Shown here: positions 11,983 through 24,730 of the stretch, piece by piece | Position numbering within the stretch: position 1 is the first letter of the stretch | Layout: every line of letters begins with the position of its first letter | Origin: Apis mellifera | Taxonomy: Eukaryota; Arthropoda; Insecta; Hymenoptera; Apidae | NCBI RefSeq assembly: GCF_003254395.2 | Contig: NC_037642.1 | Span: 11,980,736-12,044,735, forward strand | Direction: 5' to 3' | DNA length: 64,000 nucleotides | Position numbers and translations under genes: made by a program | Notes under the pieces: model-generated | The model's database searches: none | The model's input: the letters and a program-made list of their open reading frames with translations, nothing else | What the model was told of the DNA's origin: nothing

Positions 11983-14900
11983 TCACTTTTTAAATTTTTT
12001 TTTTAAAAAGGCTTTTCGTTTTTTCTCCAAAGCTTCCATACGCATGTCTTCTAAATCTTCCATAATGCCTCAAAAAAAATAATTTTAATTTATTATTTTC
12101 ATAAATAATTTAATAGAAAAATTATAAAATATTATAAAAAGACCCTTTACCTATTTTAGTAGATACATATTCTTCTTTGAGTTGTTGTGCAAAACTGCTT
12201 TCCATTGCTGCATCATCATCATTGTCTACATATTTATATTTATTTTTATCATAACCGAATATTTCACTTATATATTTACTATAATCTTCATTTCCTTCTT
12301 CTACTTCATCATCAATGAAATCTTCAAGTTCAGAATCATATTCCTCTTCATCCTCATCATCTATTATGCGACCTGCATATTTAAATATATAAAAACATAT
12401 ATAAAATTTCAATCACGAAAATATTTATTCATTTATACTATTTTTTCCAATTTAATAAATAAAAGCAAAATTTTTCTTACGTTTATTATTAATGAATGAT
12501 TTTTTCTGTTCCCTTAAATGAGGCACATGTTTAGATTTAATTGATTTAAGATCTGATGGTGGAAATTGTTTTATTTTATCGTTCATTGTTTGTGATATAC
12601 GACATTTTGTTACATTAGATTTTAGAGATTCTTTTTGTGCATTTTTTAATAATTCTTGTTTGTCTAAGATTTTCATTTTTGGTACTGATTTGTCACATTT
12701 TGCATTTTTTATATCCTCAATGTGTGTTTTGCTTATTTTTAATTTTTTCTTTTCTTCTTCAATAGTTTGTCGCATTTCTTCTAATTTTTTTCTTTCTATT
12801 TCTAATTTTTTCCTTTCTTCTAAAAGTATATCTCTTTCAGATACTTTTGATATGTTGTACTTATTTATGTTGAGTTTGTTAAGATTAATTTTGTCAGTGG
12901 GTTTTTTATTAGTTGAAGATTGCAATCCCGTTATTTTCGAAGGAATTTTGTTCAAAATTGCAGGTACTGTATTTATCTTCTCGGACACATTTGAAACTTT
13001 ATTACTACAATTAGTATTGTTACGATTATCTTGTATTTTATTTGATTTAGATGCAACAATGCTTGCCTCTTTATTATTTACATTACCAAGTTTATTTCTT
13101 TGTTCTTTTCGTTCTCGCCATTCTTTTTCTTTTGCATATTCTTTCATTTGTTTTTTTGTCATTAGTCTTTCTGGTTCATCATTTCTTGGCTTAACATCGA
13201 TAATAATTGGTTCATGTTGTTTCTTTTCAGCAATTTTCAATAATTCTGTAAAATCAATTGGTGGTGGTACAGGTTTTTTTTTGGATTTTGGTTTTTCATC
13301 TTTTTCTTTTTTATCATCTTTAGTATCTTTCTCAATTTTTTCTTGTAATTCTGTTTCCGTTTCTTTTACAACAAGCTTTCTTTTTCGACGATGTCCTAAA
13401 GTTTCTTCTTCTTCTTGCTGTTTTAAAGCTTGTTTCACTCTGTCCTTAAATCATAATTAAATAATCATAATTAATAATTATTAATATATTATATAATATT
13501 TAAATTATATTGACACATATTAAAAATATTATAAATATAACTAAAACATATTTTTTTTGTTTTAATAAAAAAACAACTTTTTAACAATTTAAAATGCTAT
13601 AATCTTTTTATATTATAATAATAATATATTAAAGTAAATATATTTTCATACCTTTGTAGATGCTATATCTTTTATTGTCTTCTTTCGGCAGTCATTAAAT
13701 ATTGGTTTTTGCGAAGATGTATTATTATATTTACTCATTAACTGATTATAAAAAGCAGATGCTTCCTGTGAAACATATCCATAATCATCTTCATCAGGTT
13801 GTGATGGACCTAAAAACAAATGAAAGTATCTAAATATTTAATATTCAATATTAATTAAAATGTGTTTCTGCATGTATTATTCATCTATTCATATTTCATG
13901 CATACTTTATTTATTTTATCTTTCAATCTTTATTATATTATTAATTTTTAATATATTCAGCATAATAATAAAAAAACATAATCAATATATATATATAGTT
14001 GATATATCCTAATAAACATTAACATTAAAATATAATTTTTTGATAATTTATTTAATCATATATATCATATTTTTTTCAATAGGAAATTAGAATAATATCA
14101 AAAAATTAAAAGCAGTCTTTATATCATATATTGGAAGTATATTTTATAGAATAATTAAGTTTATACGAAATTATTAAGTTCGAAAAAATAATTTTTTATT
14201 GTTAACAATATAGAAAATAGTAAAATAGTATAGAATGTAAAAAATATATATCATGATATATATATGTACATATGCAATAATTCCACATATTTGATTTAAT
14301 CATCTGAAAAATTGAATTTTATATTGCAAAATCATGTTATTACAATATAATGGAATAAATTTTCAATTTTACAGTAATGCTAAATTAAATTTTATTAAAT
14401 CATATAGAATATATATATATAAATCGTAATATATACTTTTTTTTGAATTATATATATATATATATATGTATATTATATGAAATTAAAATAAATTAAATTT
14501 ATTGTTGCTAATTTGGCACATTATTAATTTATATAGAATCATAAATTTTTTTAATTTAGATTCAAAACAAACAATCAAGAGAAACAGAAATGTACAATTT
14601 TTTTTAAGTTATAATGATCCAATATAATTTTATAATAAGTATAATAAGAGTAAAAGAAGTTTCATTTTAATGTTGAGATTTACAAAACATTTAAGAAATG
14701 TAAAATTATTTCTTTACCTTTAATCCTTAATAGATGTTTTAACAATTATATATCTTTTTTTCAGTCAATATATTGATATAAACAAAATGATTATATTTTA
14801 GCTTAAATTTTATTCTTTTTTGAAAATTTAATGTGATTTATGAGATATAAGTTATTATTTGATGGATAAAATAATATTATAATAATCATATATAATAATA

Positions 14901-17499
14901 TAATTATAAATAACAAAAACAATACAAAACTTCTAAAAAGAATAAAATTTGATAGCAAAATATAAAAAAATATAATACAAATAAATGATAAATGAAAAAA
15001 CTAAATTATGAAAAATAATAATAATATATGAAAAAATTTAATTAATGATAAGAAAACAATTTACATTATAATAAGTTCAACCTAGCAAAAGTCAATTTTA
15101 ATAAAGTGAAAATTATTTCAATTGGTTATAAAATCCTATATGACAAAATTATATATGTGTTATATATATATTATAAAATATCCTGAATTAAGATTGTAAA
15201 GAATATATCTCTCTGTTTTAATTGTCCTATATTTATTCATTTAAAAAGATTTGCAATGCTCCAAGAGATACTTTTATTGATTTTTTTTCAATAATTAAAA
15301 AAAGAATTTAATTAATTAATTAAACGCAATTTTATTATTCTTCATTTTTGCCTTATTTTGATTTGTGGAAAATTTATTAAATTTCTTATTTATTTCATCC
15401 CATTAACTTCGACACTTTATACTTGAATTTTAAAGAAGATATAAACTTGAAACTATTTCATTTCAGATACATCATCTGTTGTATTTACGAACTTTTTTAA
15501 TTAATTAACTTGACATAGTTATATTAAATATTAAAAATTAAATGAAAACACAATTAAAGCAAAGAAAAGAAAATTAAACTAGGACAGAATGAGCAATCAC
15601 TATAAGTAAAAAAAACTAATTTGGGATAAAGAAAAAGCAGAGTAATATCAGAAAAAAATGAATGACTATAAATATAAAAAATTCATATAAATCATATAGA
15701 AACTAGATATGATAATGATAAAGAAAATAGTAAAAAATATTAAGAAAATGAATAAATCATATAATAGTGAATACCAGACACACAAAAAAAGAGACCAATG
15801 CATAAGCCAATAAATAGGAAGACCCAGACCAAAAAGGGAAAAAAAATGCGTACTTATTATTATTACATACAAATGATTTATCAATATGGATACAATTTCA
15901 TATTTATTTCCTCTTTAAACAACAAAGTATACTTGTTAGAGCATCAAAGTTAATAGTAGCTTAGCATCTGAACATTTATTGTTATTATGTATCACTTTAT
16001 GCATTCAAAACTTGATCAATAATAATAAAAATCAATTTAGAGTTTGGCCCCTAAACTACTCAAGACTTATATTTACTCTGACCTGAATTGTTTGGTATCC
16101 TTGGCCATGTAAATCCACAAAATCTCACTGCCCTGTTGGACGGTGGAAAAGTAAGAAGGCATTGCGTTGATTGTATATATTCATATTCAATTACCTGTGG
16201 GCAAAAATACTGCCCATTATGGATATATAGACTGATACTTCTAAATACTCATTAATATGTAGATCATTGATCATACACAGAATTATAATAATTTATTTTG
16301 CAGAACCCACATGATAACCTTACATTCATCTTCATTGCATTTATACATCAAATTTATAAGATATAAATATGTTCATGTTATTTAATATATAACAATAAAT
16401 AGTAAAAAGTATATTTAAAATAAATTTCTTATATATTTTCTTATATATTATATTTTATAATAATAAATTATTGATAATTATAATGCAACATTATTCATAT
16501 AATAAATATAATCATATTCAATAAAAATAATATAATTTAAATTAAAATATATAAATCTAATTCTTTATTTTTTATATAAATCCTATAAATTCTTTATTTT
16601 TTATTATTTATGAAATCCTCATTATCATAATATTTAAGTTAATAGTAATAATATTACATTAAAAAACAAAATATGATAATGCTAAATGATAAATAATTAT
16701 AATATAATTATAATAATAATTATAATAAAAATTAATATTTATGAAATTTGATAAATCAATGTACCAAGTCTCATATTTCTTTAAAATTTCATAAGAATTT
16801 AAAAAAAATATAATAAATTTAAATAAAAAATATAAACAAATATAAATAATGAATCTTTTGAAAATTATTAATATTTTCAAAAATAAATTTTTTTATAAGA
16901 TTAATATATTTATTTTATTTAATTTCAGATTAAAAATATTTAATTCTTAATATAAAAAACACATTTTTATGCTTATATAATAATATTTCATACCTGCTAT
17001 TGTAACAGCTGTGTTCTCATTATCAATTGCATCTGCCAGTACAGATTTATTTGCAGCTTTACATACTTTTAAATGTTTATTTATTCGACTTTGGGCTTTA
17101 TGATCACGTAATGCTAATAAATTCTAAATAATAAAAGAATAATAACATTATAAATTTATACAATAAATAAATATATATTATAAATATATAACTTAAATAA
17201 AAATTTAATACCTCTCTTTTTTTTTTTTCCTCTAATGCTTTCTGTCTTTCTTCTTCTTCCTTACGAGCTAAAAATTTTTTTATATTTTCGGAAAGTGATT
17301 TGCTTTGTTTAGTTGGTTTTTTAGGTGGAGAGAATTTTGTTTGGTAACAAGCAATCGGCTATAAAAAAAAAACAAAATATAATTTTATTAAAAATAAATG
17401 ATTTTATAAATAAAGAAATATTAAAAAATATATATATATAATAACCTGCTTGTTATTTTCATTTTTTTGTGCTACACTCAGCAAAGTACCAAAATCCAT
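11983..17499 (-). CDS. SPT2 homologue (SPTY2D1-like histone chaperone)
   Basis: Seven coding exons in transcription order: 17499-17446, 17358-17212, 17123-16994, 13809-13652, 13444-12481, 12372-12151, 12068-11983 (586 residues). Phases agree at every junction. The N-terminus MDFGTLLSVAQKNE matches the SPT2 start. Exon 4 has the family motif GYVSQEASAFYNQLM. Exon 5 is a long charged, lysine- and glutamate-rich region with a predicted coiled coil (ERKKLEIERKKLEEMRQTI). The C-terminal SPT2 domain, which binds histones H3-H4, spans exons 5-7: RRIIDDEDEEEYDSELEDF, then IFGYD, MESSFAQQLKEEY and a basic end. SPT2 proteins act in the nucleus in nucleosome reassembly during transcription. Intron 3 is unusually long (3.2 kb). 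The plus-strand 266-codon open frame opposite exon 5 is a shadow of this gene. Confidence 0.95.
13810..16993 (-). other. Long SPT2 intron 3 with a higher-complexity island
   Basis: Most of the intron is low-complexity A/T. Positions 15900-16340 are clearly richer in G/C and contain no A/T repeats. On the minus strand a short open frame there reads MPSYFSTVQQGSEILWIYMA and stops soon after, and CCCACAG followed by GTAATT near 16192-16198 looks like a splice donor. I recognise no protein or RNA. An alternative exon, an intronic ncRNA or an old insertion are all possible. Confidence 0.4.
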
Positions 17500-18060
17500 T
17501 TTAATAGTAAAAACAAAGAATATAATAAATTATAGATATCTTTCATGACATATTTATCATATTTGCACATTAAGTTCACATTTTAACATTTCATCATAAT
17601 TATTTAAACATTATTATGTGCGAATTCGTTCTATAAATTATCAATTAAATTGGACGACAAAATTTACAACTGATCATATAAATACTTTCGAACGATTACT
17701 AGAAACAAAGGTCTTCGAAATAAGAATGAACTAAATGTTTGCAAGATATTGTCACAAACAAATTAAAGGATAGATCTACCACTGTATGAAATTTTATATT
17801 TCATGTTCTGAATAGAGTTACTAGAAATCGGGATAAAGTAGGCAGCGACGTCAAAGAATAATAAAATAAGAAAATGTTTGCATATAACGATACATCATCA
17901 GATTTTCATTTATTAGATTACTATTGCCGAGCAATGCATCGCGTCATGCGTTAGAATATTTTGTGAGGTCGTTATTTTTCTCATTTCTTATAAAAACAAA
18001 AATATAATATATCTTATATAGATATCTTATATAGATATATAATATCTATATCTTATTAAA
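17500..18060. promoter_or_regulatory. SPT2 upstream region
   Basis: This stretch upstream of the SPT2 start is less A/T-rich and contains CpG-bearing sequence, including a CRE-like GACGTCA at 17847-17853 and a CG-rich patch near 17930-17970. It probably holds the SPT2 promoter and 5' UTR. No transcription start can be read from the sequence alone. Confidence 0.35.
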
Positions 18061-18119
18061 TAGTGAAACACATTTTGAAAGAAAAAAATAATACAAGTGT
18101 ATATAATTCGTTTATTATC

Positions 18120-18447
18120 AGATAAAAGAAGTAAATAGTAAAGTAAAAGAAGAATAAAAATAGGTTAAAAATTGTGGAATCAATGCCATCTTCAGTGTAG
18201 CAAATGAATATAAGTAAGGAAAGCAAATAGTAAAAGAAAGATAAATATATTAAAAATTGATAGCATCATCTCTTAAGTGCCAAAAATATCTTTTTAAAAA
18301 CACTTAAAAAAATGATTCCTTTTATTATTTGATTTATTTGATTTTATCTTGATTTTGGAGAGATTTTTTTTAGATATCTTTGGTATTCAAAAGATGGTAT
18401 TGATTGTCAATTCTTATTTTACTATCTTTATCTTACTATTTGCTTTC
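18120..18447. repeat. Degenerate inverted repeat, possible MITE remnant
   Basis: The segment 18219-18290 aligns with the reverse complement of 18373-18447, roughly 65-70% by eye, sharing GAAAGCAAATAGTAA at the outer end and AAATATC/GATATC at the inner end. A third, direct-oriented related segment lies at about 18130-18200 (TAAATAGTAAAGTAAAAG, then AATCAATGCCATCTTCAGTG). No open frame or target-site duplication was identified. Confidence 0.45.
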
Positions 18448-19139
18448 ACATTAGTTTCATCTGCGGCACTCCATATATGGCGCTAATTTTCATATTTTTA
18501 TTCTATTTTTTCTTTTTATTTTCTCACCATTTATTCTCCTTGTTTATTTGTTCTGCAAAATTTTTATTCAATAATTTTGTTTATATGTAATTAATTTAAT
18601 TTAATTTAACCGCTTTAAGATGATATATATGTAACATATATATACAATAAATTAAGTTAAAATCAATCAAATGATATCTTAATTGCATAGCCGGCAGTTT
18701 ATGACATTTATATTAAAAATATAGTTTAAATCTAAAATTATTACAAACTTAGTTCAAATTTAATGAACTTTTGATTTTATTTCTATGTTTACAAAAAAAA
18801 CGATTATCGATTTATTTAAGTGTATCAAATCAATATCGATATTATAATATCCTTTTTTATTTTGTTGTTTTTATAAATTATTAATTTCTTGACATTTTTA
18901 TTCTCAATTTTTTTTTTAAATTTCTTTTAATTTTTTTTAAGTTGATCTGATTGCTCATTTTTTAAATTATTATTTTATGTATATTTTGCAACAAAAGATT
19001 TAAACACTCTTTAAAATCAATGATGAAGCAGTTTTTCGAAAACTTTGTCACTTTTTTTTATATGTATAAAATAAGTATGTATTAAATAGTGCTGAATTTT
19101 TTTAAATCTGTGTCTAAAATATATTGCGTATATATTATA

Positions 19140-19453
19140 CTATTAATTGTATGAATTTTATCAATATGTGTACTTTAGTAGAAAGAAATTCAAAAACGCA
19201 GGTATATATAAATATATATTAAACTAATATAAATATAAATTAAAATAATAATTTGTATTAAATATTTTTATTTTTATAAAAATATTTTAAATTTTTTATT
19301 TACAATATATTTGAAAATTATATGTAAAATAATCTTTCCTTTTAAATATAATAATAATTATTATTATTATTTAATTGTATGGTGAATGAAATTAACTAAT
19401 TAAATAATTTTTATATGCTTTAGGAAAATGGCATATGTCAAATAATATTTGAA
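19140..19453 (+). other. Presumed FAAH2 5' UTR exons and short upstream ORF
   Basis: A donor (ACGCAG then GTATAT) follows 19201 and an acceptor (TATGCTTTAG) ends at 19423, suggesting a 5' UTR intron 19202-19423. In the second leader segment a five-codon upstream ORF (MAYVK) runs 19428-19445 and ends 8 bases before the main ATG at 19454, so it could reduce translation. The exact transcription start is unknown. Confidence 0.4.
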
Positions 19454-22400
19454 ATGTCGACCAGAATTTTAAAACATTTTTTGAAATGTTCGTTTATCCA
19501 ATTTCATGTAATATTTGATATATTGATAGATTTAATTTTTGGATTATATTATAAAAATGATATACAAAAAGTTCCTCCAATCAAGAATAACTTAATATTA
19601 ATGAGTGCTTCAGAATTAGCTGAAAAAATCAGGTATTTAATAAATTTTACGTTTGATTATATTTATATACAATATTAATTTTTTAATATTATTTATTCAA
19701 TATGTTGAAAATTAATTGTATGAAATATAAACTACAAGATATTCAATTTCTGATTAAAATATTCAAAATATTTTTTTAATATGAAAATGAAAATATGCAA
19801 CTTATCATATAGATTCTTTTTGAATATTTTACATAATCTTTAAGTAATGATCATTTGATTATTTATTTGATAGTCATAAATGTACTTAAAAAGATATAAG
19901 TGTTTATTTACTTATTAAAAAATATTTCATTTTTTTTTAATCTTATAATTAAATATCAATTTAATAAATTAATCTTATAATTAATTATCTTATATTTAAT
20001 CTTATAATTAAATATCAATTTAATAAATTAATTATTCAATTTAAAAAATCAATTTAAAAAATAAATAAATACAAATAATCTTAATATAGTAAAAACAAAT
20101 AAATCAATTTAAATAAAAATTAGATAAGATTAAATAAATCAGTTCAAGGTTTAGTTGTTATATTAATTAAAAGTTGTTATATTTGATTAAAAAAACTAAT
20201 AATTAAATTTAAAATTTTTTAAATTTAATATAAAATTAAATTTATTATATAAATGGTTTTATAGAACAAAAAAAATATCATCATTAGAAGTTGTAACGGC
20301 ATTTATAGAAAGAGCAAAGGAAGTAAATGAAATAATAAATGCAGTTGTTGAAGATAGATATTCTGATGCTTTAGAAGAAGCGAAAGAAATAGACAAACTT
20401 TTACAAACATTAGAAAATACTGATTTAATAAAAGAAAAAAAACCATTTTTGGGTGTTCCTTTTACAACAAAAGAAAGCAATGAAGCAAAAGGTAATTTAA
20501 ATATGCTGATAGTTATACATATTATGAAAAAAGCCTAAAAATCTGAAAAGAATTTTTAATTATATTTTTTATTAGGTTCTAAATGAGTTATTTATTATTG
20601 AATATTTATTTTTTAATTATTTAGGTATGCTTCATACAATGGGTTTAATAAGTAGACGTAATTTTCGTTCTCAAGAAGATGCAACTGCAATACATCTTAT
20701 AAAAAATGTTGGTGGAATTTTAATAGCAAAAACAAATATTCCTGAACTAAATTTATGGACTGAATCAAGAAACAATTTATATGGACAAACATGTAATCCA
20801 TATGATACCACTAGAAATGTTGGTGGAAGTAGTGGTGGAGAAGCAGCAATTACTGCTGCTTGTGGAACTGCATTTTCTGTTGCCAGTGATATTGGTGGTT
20901 CTATTAGAATGCCAGCTTTCTTCAATGGAGTATTTGGATTTAAACCAACTGCAGGTTTTTATATTTTATTAACTTACAAATTTCAAATATTACTATGACA
21001 TTTCAAATATTACTATATTTTATAAAATTATGATATAATCAGAAAAAAAAATGATTTAAAAATATAATATAAAATAATATAGAAATACTAAATGAATTAG
21101 AAAATTGCATGAAATACAATTTTTTTGTATAGAATTCTGTTTTTGAGAAAATTGAATTTGAAAATTTATTGAATACAACTTTTAGACAAAATTTATTTTA
21201 TTTTATTTATTCTTAATATAAGTCGTAATTAAGTTGTTTTTAATTGTTTAACTATTTCTAGTTATGTTTAATAATTTTATAATGCAGCATTTTAAAACAT
21301 TTCAAAGATTTCTATTTATAATAAACAAAATATTATTCAAATTCTCATTCTTTGAAATTTCGAGATTTTTTAAATCTTGATATTATCAAGAATTTCGATA
21401 TTTTCAAATCGCAACATAATCTCTGAAATTCGATGCAACATTCTTGTTTTAATAAATATTTATTAAATATATAATTATTTATAATAAATTAAATATTTCT
21501 GATAATAATTTTATATAAATTAATAATATATGATTTTAGGTTTAACACCACTAAAAGGTATTGGACTTCGACAAGAAGATTATCCTAACTCAATGGCAGA
21601 AGTAGGTCCAATATGTAAGAAAGCAGAAGATTTAATACCTCTTTTAAAAGTTTTAATTCAAGATAAAATATCATTACTTAATCTTAATGCAGAAGTAGAT
21701 ATAACACAACTTAATATTTTTTATCAAGAAAATTCAGGTGATATAAGAGCAAGTAAAATAAATTATGAAATGAGAACAGCTCTATTAAAAGTTGTGCAAC
21801 ATTTTAAAGAAGTTAATGGATCTGTAACAAAAGTAAGTTTATTATGTATTATAAAAGTTGTATTATTTCATTATAACAGCACTTGTGATAATGATAATAA
21901 TATGTAATATATAATCATTATTATTCATTTAACATTTTAATTATAATTTCATTTATTTTTATACATATATAAATTTATAGTATATAAATTTTTATATATA
22001 ATAAATTTATATATATTTATTATATTTTTATATATAATAAATTTATATATAATAAATTTTTATATATAAATTTATTATATTTTTATATATAATAAATTTA
22101 TATATAATAAATTTTTATATATAAATTTTGAACTTGATTATAAATATATATATTTCATATTTATTATATCATATTTCATATACTATATTTTATGTTTTTT
22201 GTTTTTAAATAATTATATTTGCATTACAGATAAAAATACCTGGTTCTGAATATAGTTATCGATTGTGGAGATTTTGGATGACACAAGAAAATATGGATTT
22301 CAAATTAAATATAACAAATAGAAAGGTATAAATTTATATAATTTTATAAAGATATATTATATTACATATATATAGTGAAAAAATAAATAATTAATTAAAA

Positions 22401-23620
22401 ATTATTAAGACTATTAATTTGCTTGCTATTGAAATATCTTTTTTCACGCGATTAAAAAAATATCATATAACATGAATTGTTATTATTAATTCCAAATATA
22501 TTTAAAATCATATAGTGTAGTTATATATAATAACAAAAAAAAAAAAATAAAACATATTAAAGCCGAATTGTTTTTTTTAGTATCGTACGAGTGCTTTTAC
22601 AGAAATTTCAAAATTGTTAACTGGAAAGTGTGAATTAACGTTCGCTGCAATTCTGAAATTAATTGATGAAGATTTATTTCCTGCAGAAGATCCTAAATGG
22701 GCAATGAATGTTACTACAAATATGAAAAACTATTTAATGGTAAGATTTTACTTAATATAATTTTTTTATTAAGTAATTATAAATTATAAATTTTTCTTAA
22801 AATATTTATTATATTATTATATTATATTATATTGAGATTTATTCACAGAATAATTTGTTCATTAAATGTAAGGAAAAAATAATCATTTCAATGTAATCAT
22901 TTAAATATCTAATATATTCAATTGGATATATTGGATATACAACAATTTATTAGCAATATATATAATTATTTATATTATTTGCATTTTCTTTGATTTTTAT
23001 AAAATTTTATAAGATTTCTTAAAATCTTAAATAAATCATAATTGATAATAATTGATAAAATTTTATAAGATTTCTTAAAATCTTAAATAAATCATAATTG
23101 ATAATAAATAGATATAAAGATATATAAAGATATAAATTAATCTTAATTTTAATCTTAATTTTTAAGTTATAAAAGTTTATTAATTATTAATTTATAAAAT
23201 TATAAAGTTTGATAGTGCTCTTTCATTTTCAGAATAAATTAGAACATAATGGGATACTATTTTATCCATCTTCACCTTATTCAGCTGGATACCATTATAC
23301 AGCTTTTTTAAGACCATATAATTTTGGTTATTGGTGTCTTTTCAATGTTTTGAAATTTCCAGTTTGTCAAGTGCCTCTTGGTATTGATAAAAATGGATTG
23401 CCTATTGGGGTGCAGGTGAAATTATTATTGAATAATTGAATTTGAAAAAAAGATTTAATTTTACATGTTTGATAGTAAACTTTGAATACTTGATAATTTA
23501 AAAGATAATTTTATAATTTTTTTATTTTAGGTCATAGCAGCTCCCTATAATGATCATCTATGTTTAGCTGTAGCACGAGAATTGGAGAAAGTATTTGGTG
23601 GTTGGGTTCCACCATCTTAA
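19454..23620 (+). CDS. Fatty-acid amide hydrolase 2-like amidase
   Basis: Eight coding exons: 19454-19632, 20265-20491, 20625-20954, 21540-21832, 22230-22325, 22581-22739, 23233-23415, 23531-23620 (518 residues, normal for FAAH2). Phases agree throughout. The N-terminus has one hydrophobic segment (about residues 10-32), consistent with a membrane anchor. The amidase-signature fold is complete: LGVPFTTKES carries catalytic Lys129, NVGGSSGGE carries Ser204, and DIGGSIRMP carries nucleophile Ser228. The spacings of 75 and 24 residues equal those of the rat FAAH Lys142-Ser217-Ser241 triad. It should hydrolyse fatty-acid amides, with the exact substrate unknown. Insects often carry several paralogues, so assignment to a particular fly gene is not attempted. 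An AATAAA at 23827-23832 is a plausible poly(A) signal. Confidence 0.94.
19938..20032. repeat. Short direct repeat in FAAH2 intron 1
   Basis: A block of about 36 bp, from TAATCTTATAATTAAATATC to TTTAATAAATTA, occurs at 19938-19973 and again at 19997-20032, a 59-bp offset. It is a simple local A/T-rich duplication. Confidence 0.75.
21960..22135. repeat. Degenerate A/T tandem array in FAAH2 intron 4
   Basis: Repeated variants of TATATAATAAATTTATATA and its complement-like forms fill this part of the intron, giving several overlapping inverted repeats. No coding content. Confidence 0.7.
23001..23108. repeat. 56-bp tandem duplication in FAAH2 intron 6
   Basis: AAAATTTTATAAGATTTCTT and the following bases through ATCATAATTGATAATA occur at 23001-23056 and again from 23057, a 56-bp period, essentially identical by eye. 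This indicates a recent local duplication. Confidence 0.9.
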
Positions 23621-24221
23621 TTTGTTATAAAACCGATGTTAATTCAATTTAATAATTTATAATAATAATTATCAGATATTATTAATGTAAGATTTTTTAT
23701 TATATTGTTTTATATATTGTTATTATGATACATTATTATATTTGTTAATATATAAATAGAATAATAATAAGTTAATAGCATATTTTTATTTTCTAACTTT
23801 TATATAAATATAAATATATAAGATATAATAAATATTATTCAACATTCATATTAAATGTAAAATATTTAATAATTATAGATATAAATTGATTAATGTTATC
23901 ATTATCATATGTATACATAGATATAATATATTAAAAATTAATAATATATACATTAAAAAACATAAAATACATTCAATGCATAGCGAAATATTTAATGCAA
24001 TACCAACTGTAATTTTTGTTATTATATGCTATTATATAAAATAATATATAATAATAATAATATATGTATATATATTATTATTATATAGATGAATTTTAAT
24101 TGCTAAATTAAAAATTTAATTTTTTAACATTATGATATAATTATTTTTAAACATTTTGATAGAAGTTATGAAAATAAACATGGATTTCAATAAAACATTT
24201 TATTTCATATAAGAAGAAATG

Positions 24222-24730
24222 TTATTTATGTTGTAATAACAATATATTTTTTAATATCACATTTTTATCGGAATGTAGACTACCAATACACATATTAAAA
24301 AATTGAAAAATATTAGATAAATTATCAATATTATTATATAATGTAAGTATAAAACTATAACGCCATATTAATGGTTCAATATTACTTGAAGATTCAAGTA
24401 ATAATAAAAATAAATTTTTAGCTTTATTCCAATCTTTTTTATTAATATATGATTTTATTTCAGAGAGAATTCTGTGTCTTGAAAAACTTATTGGATATTG
24501 TCTTTCACTCTTTTTATAATAATGTATGATTTTACATTGAGTATCGATATTCTGTAATTTTTTTATCTTTTCCATTTTTATCTTTTTTTTCAATCCATCT
24601 TTTTTATTTAACCAAAGTATTTCAATAGCTTGATTCTATAAATAATATATTTTTTCTTATCAATAATTTTAAACTTATATTAGAAAACTTTATTGTTACA
24701 TACCACTTTTGTTTTTTTTATCTTCTGCAT
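24222..24730 (-). CDS. Small helical protein, possibly TAF1A-related
   Basis: Two coding exons: 24730-24704 (MQKIKKTKV) and 24635-24222 (146 residues in all), joined in phase 0 by GT-AG. The start is the only ATG that places both exons in frame with a normal donor (GTATGT). The N-terminal 45 residues are lysine-rich, like a nuclear localisation region. Then comes a predicted helical stretch (HRILSEIKSYINKKDWNKA, then SSNIEPLIWRYSFILTLYNN). The pattern of a helix ending in W..A followed by an IWR segment recalls human TAF1A (Pol I SL1 subunit), but that protein is about 450 residues long, so this would be a short or partial relative. The family link is a weak inference. It is convergent with FAAH2 and divergent from TMEM165. 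Confidence 0.55.

Noticed and set aside
12660..13460. Plus-strand 266-codon frame opposite SPT2
   Set aside because: Exact antisense shadow of SPT2 exon 5; the phenylalanine/serine-rich product reflects lysine and glutamate codons on the other strand.
15666..15884. Minus-strand 72-codon hydrophobic frame in SPT2 intron 3
   Set aside because: Low-complexity hydrophobic product with no splice sites joining it to SPT2 in phase and no recognisable family.
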